A stretch of 5,533 bases of DNA from JBOGVA01 sp050692195. Its GTDB lineage: Bacteria > Actinomycetota > UBA4738. Shown here piece by piece: positions 1-5,533 of the stretch. Position 1 is the first letter of the stretch; each line of letters starts with the position of its first letter. A program made the translations under genes and the position numbers. Where the stretch lies: NCBI GenBank assembly GCA_050692195.1, contig JBOGVA010000030.1:1-5533 (forward strand), given 5' to 3'. Below the pieces are notes generated by a model. That model had not been told where the DNA came from. It worked only from the letters and a program-made list of their open reading frames with translations, and did not search any database.

Positions 1-75
1 AGCGCGTTCGCGATCCTGTTCCTGGGGTTCAGGATCTTCAAGCGCATGGAGGCGAGCTTCGCGGATGTCGCCTAG
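1..75 (+). CDS. ABC-2 type polysaccharide export permease, C-terminal end (partial)
   Basis: Only the last 24 codons and the TAG stop are in the window. They read as the end of a hydrophobic segment (ILFLGFRIF) followed by a short charged cytoplasmic tail (KRMEASFADVA). A final transmembrane helix ending in a tail of the type F-x-R-x-E-x-x-F-A-D is usual for the permease (Wzm/TagG-like) of polysaccharide ABC exporters. The next gene, which starts inside this one, encodes the matching Wzt-type ATPase, and that is the strongest argument for the call. The predicted role is the membrane channel that moves a lipid-linked glycan across the inner membrane. The family assignment rests on context and 24 residues, so it is an inference. 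Confidence 0.7.
   Translation, partial: SAFAILFLGFRIFKRMEASFADVA
48..52 (+). promoter_or_regulatory. Ribosome binding site of the Wzt-type ATPase gene
   Basis: GGAGG lies 12 bases before the ATG at 65, inside the end of the permease gene. It is the only convincing Shine-Dalgarno match ahead of any gene in the window and supports the ATG at 65, which gives an 11-base overlap with the permease stop. Confidence 0.55.
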
Positions 76-1252
76 AGGCACCGTCAGGGTCGAACACATC
101 TGGAAGCGTTTCCGGTTGGATCCCCGACGTTCCCTGCTCCGCGAGGAATTCCACCGATTGCGTCAGCGGCTCCGTGGAGAAGGAGACCTGGGCTGGCGTT
201 GGGCGCTGCGGGACATCGACTTCTCGATGGACCCCGGGGATTCGATCGGTCTCGTCGGCCCGAACGGCTCCGGGAAGACGACACTCCTCAAGATCCTGGC
301 GCGGGTGATGTATCCGTATGCCGGCCGGGTCGAGGTCCAGGGAATGGTGGGCGCGCTGATCGCGGTCAGCGCTGGGCTCCATCCCGAGCTAAGCGGCAGG
401 GAGAATGTGTACATCACCGGGTCCTTGCTCGGTCTTCCCCGCAAGGAGGTGGCCCGGCGGTTCGATGAGATCGTGGCCTTCGCCGAGCTCGAGGACGCCA
501 TCAATCGCCAGGTCAAGTTCTTCTCGAGCGGCATGTCGATGCGCCTCGGGTTCGCCATCGCCGCCTTCATGGAGCCGGACATCATGCTGGTGGACGAGGT
601 GCTGGCGGTCGGAGACGCCAGCTTCCAGCAGAAGTGCCTGGATCGCATCCGGAGCTTGCTGGCTGGAGGAACGACGTTGATCTTCGTTTCGCACGAGCTG
701 GCCTCCGTCGAGGCCACGTGCGAGAAGGCCATCTGGCTGCGGGATGGAACGATCGCAGAGATGGGGCCCGCCCGAGAGGTGCTCGGCGCGTATCGCCGAT
801 CCGTCGAGGAGAGGGCCGAGACGACGTTCCGGGCGTCCGGTGTGGTCCGGGTGGTGAAGACTGAAGTGAGCGGGCCGGAGGGGGGGATGCCGATATCGAA
901 TGGGCGGCTGGAGGTGCGGGCCGTCATCGAAAGCCCCGACGATCGTTCCGGGCGCCTGATCCTGGGGGTGAGCGAGGGACCGGCCACACCGATCTTCATC
1001 CTCCGGCGCGACGTTTCGCTCAAGGCCGGGGAGACGGAGGTCAGGGCGTCGATCCCCTCCCTGCCGCTTCCCCAAGGCCGCTTTGCCCTGTGGGTCGCGG
1101 TGCTCGACAAGCGGGGTCGCGACCTCCTGCCCTGGCACCCGGTGGCCCACTTCGACATCGGCGGACCCCGACTCGAACCCGTCCCCCCGGGGATCATGCG
1201 GCTCGCTCCGGTCCAGGTCGAGTCGACGTGGGAGGTCGAACCCCTCGGCTAG
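65..1252 (+). CDS. wzt: Wzt-type polysaccharide ABC transporter ATPase with C-terminal extension
   Basis: This 395-residue protein would power export of a lipid-linked glycan together with the permease encoded just upstream. Visible motifs are Walker A GPNGSGKT (65-72), the signature region FSSGMSMRL (153-161), Walker B IMLVDEVL with D177 and E178, the D-loop region VGDASF (182-187) and the switch histidine H210. The sequence SAGLHPELSGREN (102-114), where the Q-loop would fall, lacks glutamine, as is usual in Wzt/TagH-like ATPases. Residues 18-46 form a basic insert before the first core strand, also common in this subfamily. The nucleotide-binding domain ends near residue 245. About 130 further residues, with alternating hydrophobic strands and an L-P-x-G-R-F-A-L-W-V segment (335-344), resemble the Wzt C-terminal beta-sandwich that binds the glycan end in O-antigen systems. 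The start overlaps the permease by 11 bases. The ATPase call is firm; the glycan-binding role of the tail is inferred. Confidence 0.93.
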   Translation: MSPRGTVRVEHIWKRFRLDPRRSLLREEFHRLRQRLRGEGDLGWRWALRDIDFSMDPGDSIGLVGPNGSGKTTLLKILARVMYPYAGRVEVQGMVGALIAVSAGLHPELSGRENVYITGSLLGLPRKEVARRFDEIVAFAELEDAINRQVKFFSSGMSMRLGFAIAAFMEPDIMLVDEVLAVGDASFQQKCLDRIRSLLAGGTTLIFVSHELASVEATCEKAIWLRDGTIAEMGPAREVLGAYRRSVEERAETTFRASGVVRVVKTEVSGPEGGMPISNGRLEVRAVIESPDDRSGRLILGVSEGPATPIFILRRDVSLKAGETEVRASIPSLPLPQGRFALWVAVLDKRGRDLLPWHPVAHFDIGGPRLEPVPPGIMRLAPVQVESTWEVEPLG

Positions 1253-1266
1253 TTGGGGTAACCCAA
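1253..1266 (+). other. Small inverted repeat with GTAA loop between ATPase and sulfotransferase genes
   Basis: TTGGG and CCCAA pair perfectly around a GTAA loop, immediately after the ATPase stop codon. In RNA this would be a five-pair stem closed by a GNRA-type tetraloop, followed by only seven bases before the ATG at 1274. There is no T-run, so it is not an intrinsic terminator. The only G-rich stretch near the next start is inside this stem. It may influence translation of the sulfotransferase or be chance; the stem is short. Confidence 0.3.
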
Positions 1267-1273
1267 ACGTTCC

Positions 1274-2122
1274 ATGACCACTGATCGGAACGGCCTGCCG
1301 AACTTCGTGGTCATCGGGGCCATGAGGGCGGGCACGACCAGCCTGTGGGAGTACCTGAGAGGGCATCCGCAGGTCTTCATGGCCACCCTCAAAGAACCGA
1401 ACTTCTTCAGCGAGGCGGGGACCTGGAAACGCGGCCGGGGATGGTACGAGTCCCTGTTTCGAGACGCAGGGGGGGCGATCGCGGTCGGCGAGGCCAGTAC
1501 GTCCTACACCAAGCACCCCATCCACCCGGGTGTCCCGGAGCGCATGGCGAGGGTGATCCCGGGGGCCCGCCTGGTCTATGTGGTGCGCGATCCCATCGCA
1601 CGGATCAGATCCCACTATGAGTGGGCGCTCCATCGGGGGCTCGAGCACCGCCCGCTGGCTCAAGCCGTCCTGGAGCATCCGGGGTACGTGGCCTACAGTC
1701 GATACGCGTTTCAGCTCGACCGCTACCTCGACTGGTTCGCAAGAGATCGATTGCTCGTGGTGACCTCCGAAGACCTCCGCGATGCTCGGAGGCGCACGGT
1801 CCGCCGGGTCTTCGAGTTCCTGGGAGTAGACCCCTCGTGGGCGCCCCGCAGCCTGGAGTTCGAGCAGCACGTCACGGATCGGCAGGATGCCAAGCCGTTC
1901 GCCCGACGGCTCAGGCGGTTGACCGGATACCGTCGGATCGCCCGTTTGGTGCCGCCAGGGGTGAAGTCGGCGTACTGGCGGGTCGCCAGGAGAAACCGAG
2001 TGTCCCAGAGCGCCTCCATCCCCGGCGATCTCCGCCGGGAGCTCGAGCGCCGGCTGGCCGAGGACGTCGTCCGGCTCCGGGAAGTCCTCGGAGAACGGTT
2101 TCACGGATGGGGGATCTTCTGA
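1274..2122 (+). CDS. PAPS-dependent sulfotransferase, tandem copy 1
   Basis: This 282-residue protein is predicted to transfer a sulfo group from 3'-phosphoadenosine-5'-phosphosulfate to a hydroxyl or amine, here most likely on a sugar of the glycan built by the neighbouring enzymes. The 5'-phosphosulfate loop is IGAMRAGTTSL (14-24). KEPNFF (40-45) and GEAS (72-75, with E73 a candidate catalytic base) are typical of bacterial carbohydrate-type sulfotransferases. The 3'-phosphate motif spans LVYVVRDPIARIRSHY (100-115) with R105 and S113. YSRYAFQLDRYL (141-152) and the C-terminal tail ending FHGWGIF also fit the family. There is no signal peptide or membrane segment, so it should act in the cytoplasm. 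Oddity: residue 18 is Arg where the family, and copy 2, have Lys. The ATG at 1274 is the only usable start because an in-frame TAA lies at 1259-1261; no Shine-Dalgarno sequence is visible, so it may be translated by coupling. The acceptor is unknown. Confidence 0.9.
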   Translation: MTTDRNGLPNFVVIGAMRAGTTSLWEYLRGHPQVFMATLKEPNFFSEAGTWKRGRGWYESLFRDAGGAIAVGEASTSYTKHPIHPGVPERMARVIPGARLVYVVRDPIARIRSHYEWALHRGLEHRPLAQAVLEHPGYVAYSRYAFQLDRYLDWFARDRLLVVTSEDLRDARRRTVRRVFEFLGVDPSWAPRSLEFEQHVTDRQDAKPFARRLRRLTGYRRIARLVPPGVKSAYWRVARRNRVSQSASIPGDLRRELERRLAEDVVRLREVLGERFHGWGIF

Positions 2123-2141
2123 CCCGCAGGGCGGCGCGTTC

Positions 2142-2993
2142 ATGAGCGACGATCGGAGGGCCCTGCCGAACTTCGTGGTGATCGGGGCCATGAAGGCGGG
2201 CACGTCAAGCCTGTGGCAGTACCTGAGAGAGCATCCGCAGGTCTTCATGTGCCTCCCCAAGGAACCGAACTTCTTCACCGAGGCGGGGACGTGGAAGCGC
2301 GGCCGGGGATGGTACGAGTCACTGTTTCGAGATGCGGGGGAGGCGATCGCGGTAGGCGAGGCGAGTACGTCCTACACCAGGGACCCGACACACCCGGGTG
2401 TCCCCCAGCGGATGGCGGAGATCATCCCCGGGGCCCGCCTGGTCTATGTGGTGCGCGATCCCATCGAACGGATCAGATCCCACTACCAGTACAGGGCGGA
2501 CCGGGGGCTCGAACAGCGCCCCCTCGCTCAGGCAGTCCTGGAGCATCCGGATTATGTGGCCTACAGCCGATATGCGCCCCAGATCGACCCCTACCTGGAT
2601 TGGTTCCCACGGGATCGATTGCTCGTGGTGACTGCCGAGGACCTTCGGAACCAGCGGCGGCGCACGCTCACCCGGATTTTCCAGTTCCTGGGAGTTGACC
2701 CGTCGTTGATGCCCCCCGGTGTGGAGGTTGAGCACAACACCACCGATCGACGCGAGCCCCGGCCGTTCGCCCGCCGGCTGAGGCGGTTGACCGGGTACCG
2801 TCGGATCGCGCGTGTGGTGCCGCGTGGGATGAAATCGGCGTACTGGCGGGTCGCAAAGAGGGAGCGAGGGTCCCAGAACGGCTCCGCCTTCCCCGGTGAT
2901 GTGCGCCGGGAGCTCGAACTCAGACTGGCCGAGGACGTCGTCCGGCTCCGGGATGTTCTCGGAGAGCAGTTTCACGGTTGGGGGATCGCGTGA
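2142..2993 (+). CDS. PAPS-dependent sulfotransferase, tandem copy 2
   Basis: This 283-residue protein is a paralogue of the preceding gene, about 77% identical (217 of 283 positions by hand alignment) with a single one-residue length difference near residue 247. The PAPS-binding elements are intact: 5'-phosphosulfate loop IGAMKAGTSSL (14-24) with the usual K18, KEPNFF (40-45), GEAS (72-75), and the 3'-phosphate motif LVYVVRDPIERIRSHY (100-115) with R105 and S113. It is soluble, with no signal peptide. Differences from copy 1 cluster at 37-39, 116-120 and 189-207, while the PAPS core is nearly identical. This suggests both copies are functional but may prefer different acceptor positions. A 19-base spacer separates it from copy 1, with a weak AGGGCGG upstream of the ATG. 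The family call is firm; the substrate is not known. Confidence 0.92.
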   Translation: MSDDRRALPNFVVIGAMKAGTSSLWQYLREHPQVFMCLPKEPNFFTEAGTWKRGRGWYESLFRDAGEAIAVGEASTSYTRDPTHPGVPQRMAEIIPGARLVYVVRDPIERIRSHYQYRADRGLEQRPLAQAVLEHPDYVAYSRYAPQIDPYLDWFPRDRLLVVTAEDLRNQRRRTLTRIFQFLGVDPSLMPPGVEVEHNTTDRREPRPFARRLRRLTGYRRIARVVPRGMKSAYWRVAKRERGSQNGSAFPGDVRRELELRLAEDVVRLRDVLGEQFHGWGIA

Positions 2994-3003
2994 GCCCGCT
3001 CGG

Positions 3004-4137
3004 ATGGCGATGAGCAACGACCAAGCGTTGGTCGTGATGGTCGAGCCGCAGCCGACCATGCGCGGCCCGCAGCGAACCCTCTTGGAGCTGGCGACGTATG
3101 CCGCCAGGCGGAGTGACGTGCTGGTCGCGGTGCCCGAGGGGTTCGTTTCGCGGATACTTCGCCAGGAGGCCTCGAACGTTCGCCTCCTGCCCCTTCCCTT
3201 CCACAACAGCCGGGTGGCCTCCTGGACCCAGGGGGCGAGTGCCCTCCTGGCGGCCCTGAACTCGGAGCGCCGGCCCGTCCTGATCCATGCCAACGGGCTG
3301 TCCGCGCTGAACCTGGCCGCCCCGGTGGCCCGCCGCCTCGATGCGCCGGTGCTGGTGCACTTCCATGCCTACGAGATCCTCCCTCGCTCACGGGTTTATC
3401 TCTCGCTGTGGCGTTGGCTCGGTGTGCGGATGCGGTTCTTTCCGGTGTCAGAGTTCAGCCGCGGCCTTCTCGAAGGAACCAGCGTCCGACCACTGGTGCG
3501 CGCGGTGCTTCCGAACCCCGTCGACTGTGCCGCTTCACACGTAGAACGGGATGGTCCCAGAACGCCGTTCCGAGTCGGATTCGTCGGCGGGAGGACGCCA
3601 CGCAAGGGACTCGACCTCCTGATCGAGATCGCGGACCTGCTCCGTGACGAGCACGTGGAATGGCGGGTGTACGGCATCTCCGTCGACAGGCGAAATTCCT
3701 ATCTGGACCGGTGTCGTCTGGAGATCCGTCGCCGGGGCCTGGAGAGGAACATCCGGTGGCTGGGGAAGTTCGAGGATCCGCGATCGGCGTACTCGAGCAT
3801 GGATGCCCTGCTTATCCCCTCTCGCCAGGAGAGCTTCTCCAGGGTGGCCCTGGAGGGGATGGCCAGCGGACTTCCGGTGATCGCCACTCGAGTCACCGGG
3901 CTCTCAGAGGTGATCTCCGATGACGTCTCCGGCCTGCTCTTCGACCCTCAGCGGCCCCAGGAGGGCGCCGACCACGTCAGGAGGATCCTCCACGACTCAG
4001 GGCTTCGGGCCCGGCTCATGACGGTGGGTCGCCGAACGGCCAATCGTTTCGACCTCTCGGCCGTGGGCCGGACATTGGACGGGTTCTATCGAGAGCTGCT
4101 CGCGAGCTCAGGCCCAGGCCACACGGATGGGCACTGA
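3004..4137 (+). CDS. GT4-family glycosyltransferase (GT-B fold)
   Basis: This 377-residue protein is a retaining glycosyltransferase of the GT-B type, predicted to add a nucleotide-activated sugar to the growing glycan in the cytoplasm. The N-terminal acceptor half contains RGPQRTLLELA (20-30), the position of the usual glycine-rich loop, and LVHFHAYEI (117-125). The C-terminal donor half opens with RVGFVGGRTPRKGLDLLIE (190-208) and carries the E-x7-E motif (E276 and E284 in RQESFSRVALEGMASG) followed by GLPVIATRVTGLSEVI (289-304). Length is normal for the family. The reading frame stays open upstream to an ATG at 2896, but that would overlap sulfotransferase copy 2 by 98 bases and adds residues unlike any GT4 N-terminus. 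I chose 3004, ten bases after the upstream stop; the ATG at 3010 is equally possible. No strong ribosome site is seen, so coupling to the upstream gene is likely. The sugar specificity cannot be read from sequence. Confidence 0.9.
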   Translation: MAMSNDQALVVMVEPQPTMRGPQRTLLELATYAARRSDVLVAVPEGFVSRILRQEASNVRLLPLPFHNSRVASWTQGASALLAALNSERRPVLIHANGLSALNLAAPVARRLDAPVLVHFHAYEILPRSRVYLSLWRWLGVRMRFFPVSEFSRGLLEGTSVRPLVRAVLPNPVDCAASHVERDGPRTPFRVGFVGGRTPRKGLDLLIEIADLLRDEHVEWRVYGISVDRRNSYLDRCRLEIRRRGLERNIRWLGKFEDPRSAYSSMDALLIPSRQESFSRVALEGMASGLPVIATRVTGLSEVISDDVSGLLFDPQRPQEGADHVRRILHDSGLRARLMTVGRRTANRFDLSAVGRTLDGFYRELLASSGPGHTDGH

Positions 4138-5071
4138 CCCCTCCGCGACGGCGCTGGTCTTGACCTACCGGCGGCCACGACTTGCCACCGAGGTCGTTCG
4201 CAATCTCATGGACTCGGAAGGGCTGCCCGCCGATCGAATCGTCCTGGTGGTCAACGGCCAGGGAGGCCTCGACGATCCGGAGCTGGAATCAAGGATCGGC
4301 CTCCTCCGTCTTTCCGAGAACCTCGGGCCCGCGGGCGGCTTCGCCCGCGGCCTCGGGTACGTTCGGGAGCACTCGGATACGCCGTGGATCTACGTGTGCG
4401 AGGACGACTCGGGTCGCCTCAACCTGCCCTCCCCCCGACTCGGCGCGGTGATCGACAGGGCAGAGCGCTTCGAACGCGACGTGCCGGGACTTCCCGTTGG
4501 CGCCGTGGTGGCCACGGGGTGGGACATCGACGAGCGAACGGGCCGCACCTGGCGGCATCCGATCGGACCTTCGGCGTCGGGGTTCGAGGAGGTCGCCTAC
4601 GGTCCGTGGTGGGCCACGCTCCTGTCCCGCCGGGTCCTCGACGCCGGTGTGTTCCCCGACGAGCCCCTGTACTGGTGGGCCGAGGACCTTGACTTCTTCC
4701 TCCGCGTCCGTTCGGCGGGGTTTCGGGTGCTGATGGATGCGGCCGCGGACCGATACCGCAGGACCGCGATCCGCGAGGAGAACCCCGTCAGCCGCCCGAG
4801 GCGTGAGGACGAGCCGTGGTGCAGCTACTACATGGCGCGCAACCCGTTTCGGCTCGGGCGGCACCATGGCGGCGTCAGGTGGACGATCTGGCACCTCCTC
4901 AAGTCGGTGCGGAGGTTTCAGCTGGCGCCCACGAAGGCTCATCGAGCCGCCACCGTCCGCGGTCTGATGGACGGCCTCCGAGGAAGGACCGGCAGGAACC
5001 CGGCATTCGTTCGAGACGTGGGGGAATTGGTGAGCTCGGACGCCGGCGCGCCTCGTCGGGCGAGCGGATGA
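4127..5071 (+). CDS. GT2-family glycosyltransferase, GlfT1/rhamnosyltransferase-like
   Basis: This 314-residue GT-A fold enzyme is predicted to transfer a sugar with inversion, using a metal-bound nucleotide sugar. It opens with ALVLTYRRP (9-17) and has ENLGPAGGFARGL (64-76), the metal-binding stretch YVCEDDSG (89-96), and YWWAEDLDFFLRVRSAGF (182-199), where E186 or D187 sits at the usual catalytic-base position. YYMARNPF (234-241) matches the aromatic-x-x-RN motif of this subgroup. The order and spacing recall mycobacterial GlfT1 (NLGGAGGFA then DDD), which starts galactofuran synthesis, and related rhamnosyltransferases. A furanose or rhamnose donor is therefore plausible but unproven. Compared with GlfT1 the first Asp of the metal motif is Glu. 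There are no membrane segments; the basic C-terminal third may sit on the membrane. The ATG lies inside the end of the GT4 gene (11-base overlap), indicating translational coupling. Confidence 0.87.
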   Translation: MGTDPSATALVLTYRRPRLATEVVRNLMDSEGLPADRIVLVVNGQGGLDDPELESRIGLLRLSENLGPAGGFARGLGYVREHSDTPWIYVCEDDSGRLNLPSPRLGAVIDRAERFERDVPGLPVGAVVATGWDIDERTGRTWRHPIGPSASGFEEVAYGPWWATLLSRRVLDAGVFPDEPLYWWAEDLDFFLRVRSAGFRVLMDAAADRYRRTAIREENPVSRPRREDEPWCSYYMARNPFRLGRHHGGVRWTIWHLLKSVRRFQLAPTKAHRAATVRGLMDGLRGRTGRNPAFVRDVGELVSSDAGAPRRASG

Positions 5072-5533
5072 ACATCCTCGTCGTTGAGAAGACCTACCCC
5101 TGGCCGGAGGTCAGCGGATCGCACATCCGGGTGGCCAACGTGGTTCGGGCCCTGGCCACGATGGGGGACGTGGACTTCTTCTACCTGAGCCAGGATCACA
5201 CGGTACCGGACGGACCACCCCCGAACGAGCCGGTGGCTCGTTTCGGCGCCGCGCCCAGACCACCGGGGACGCATCCGCGCCTTCCGCGCAACGCGCGACT
5301 GCTCGGCTGGCTGGCATCGAGCCGGCTCCCGGTCTCCGTCGGGCTGCGCGACTACTCGGAGGTCCGGTCGATCTTCCGGGCCTGGGCTCGGCCTCGGTAC
5401 GATCTGGCGTGGATCGGGCGGGCCCTGTGCCACGCTGCCATCGGGGACCTGGTGGGTGCGCCGACGATCGTCGATTTCGACGACCTGGAGGATTACAGGA
5501 TCGGCGCCTGGCTGGAGATCGCCGCGGATGAGG
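5068..5533 (+). CDS. GT4-like glycosyltransferase, N-terminal part (runs off the window)
   Basis: The ATG overlaps the stop of the GT2 gene in an ATGA arrangement, and the frame stays open to the right edge, giving 155 residues. The start MNILVVEKTYPWPEVSGSHI followed by RVANVVRALATMG is the usual first strand, glycine-containing loop and helix of a GT-B glycosyltransferase acceptor domain (strand 2-6, S16-G17-S18, helix 20-30). IVDFDDLEDYR (134-144) matches the valine/isoleucine-aspartate-rich strand seen in GT4 enzymes of this type, including those related to the exosortase-associated sugar transferases. The donor domain and its E-x7-E motif would lie outside the window, so the exact family and the sugar are open. 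The tight overlap places it in the same operon and supports a role in the same glycan. Confidence 0.78.
   Translation, partial: MNILVVEKTYPWPEVSGSHIRVANVVRALATMGDVDFFYLSQDHTVPDGPPPNEPVARFGAAPRPPGTHPRLPRNARLLGWLASSRLPVSVGLRDYSEVRSIFRAWARPRYDLAWIGRALCHAAIGDLVGAPTIVDFDDLEDYRIGAWLEIAADE

Larger units (their letters stand above)
1274..2993 (+). repeat. Tandem gene duplication, two direct copies 868 bases apart
   Basis: The two sulfotransferase genes are direct repeats of about 850 bases that align codon for codon with an offset of 868 up to near residue 245. The closest match is 1562-1617 against 2430-2485, 56 bases with one difference. Flanking bases also look related: CGTTC(C) precedes both ATGs, and a CCCGC block follows both stop codons. 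The 19-base spacer at 2123-2141 therefore resembles a join of the 3' flank of one copy to the 5' flank of the next. Both reading frames are intact, so neither copy is a pseudogene. Confidence 0.85.

Noticed and set aside
1253..1266. Hairpin after the ATPase gene as a transcription terminator
   Set aside because: The stem has only five pairs and no following T-run, and the next gene starts seven bases later on the same strand.
1274..2122. Sulfotransferase copy 1 as a decaying pseudogene
   Set aside because: The frame is intact, most key motifs are kept, the length matches copy 2 and many differences are silent or conservative, all of which suggest continued selection.
389..2278. Very long open frame on the - strand (629 codons), with others at 163-1197 and 2319-3293
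   Set aside because: They lie opposite the well-supported ATPase and sulfotransferase genes. Long antisense frames are common in high-GC coding DNA, and the translations show no recognisable motif.
2896..3003. In-frame upstream extension of the GT4 gene to an ATG at 2896
   Set aside because: It would overlap the sulfotransferase by 98 bases, and the added residues look like a shadow of that gene, not a GT-B N-terminus. The ATGs at 3004 and 3010 fit the fold start.
4329..4350. Perfect 9-pair GC stem with a four-base loop inside the GT2 gene
   Set aside because: It falls in codons for the conserved AGGFARG segment in GC-rich sequence and has no T-run after it, so it is best explained as a by-product of coding rather than a terminator or regulatory element.

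Overview
The window is high-GC DNA (about two thirds G+C by eye) in which every gene lies on the + strand and is packed end to start. It looks like an internal piece of a long cell-surface polysaccharide operon. The organism is a GC-rich bacterium. The mix of a Wzm/Wzt-type ABC exporter, PAPS sulfotransferases and a GlfT1-like GT2 enzyme fits a member of Actinomycetota, but nothing in the window fixes the taxon and other high-GC phyla remain possible.

Layout: the last 24 codons of an ABC-2 type permease (1-75) overlap a Wzt-type ATPase (65-1252). After a 21-base gap holding a small hairpin come two tandem, clearly duplicated sulfotransferases (1274-2122 and 2142-2993; about 77% identical by hand alignment). 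These are followed by a GT4 glycosyltransferase (3004-4137), an overlapping GT2 glycosyltransferase (4127-5071), and the first 155 codons of another GT4-like glycosyltransferase that runs off the right edge (5068 onward). No intergenic gap exceeds 21 bases. I see no internal promoter, terminator, RNA gene, CRISPR array or mobile element, so the genes are probably co-transcribed from a promoter left of the window.

Working model (inference): the glycosyltransferases build a lipid-linked glycan at the inner face of the membrane, the two soluble sulfotransferases sulfate it in the cytoplasm using PAPS, and the permease/ATPase pair exports it. The ATPase has a C-terminal extension of about 130 residues, as in Wzt proteins whose extra domain recognises the finished end of the glycan. 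The most interesting possibility is therefore an exporter that handles, or even requires, a sulfated glycan, with a freshly duplicated and diverging sulfotransferase pair providing the modification.
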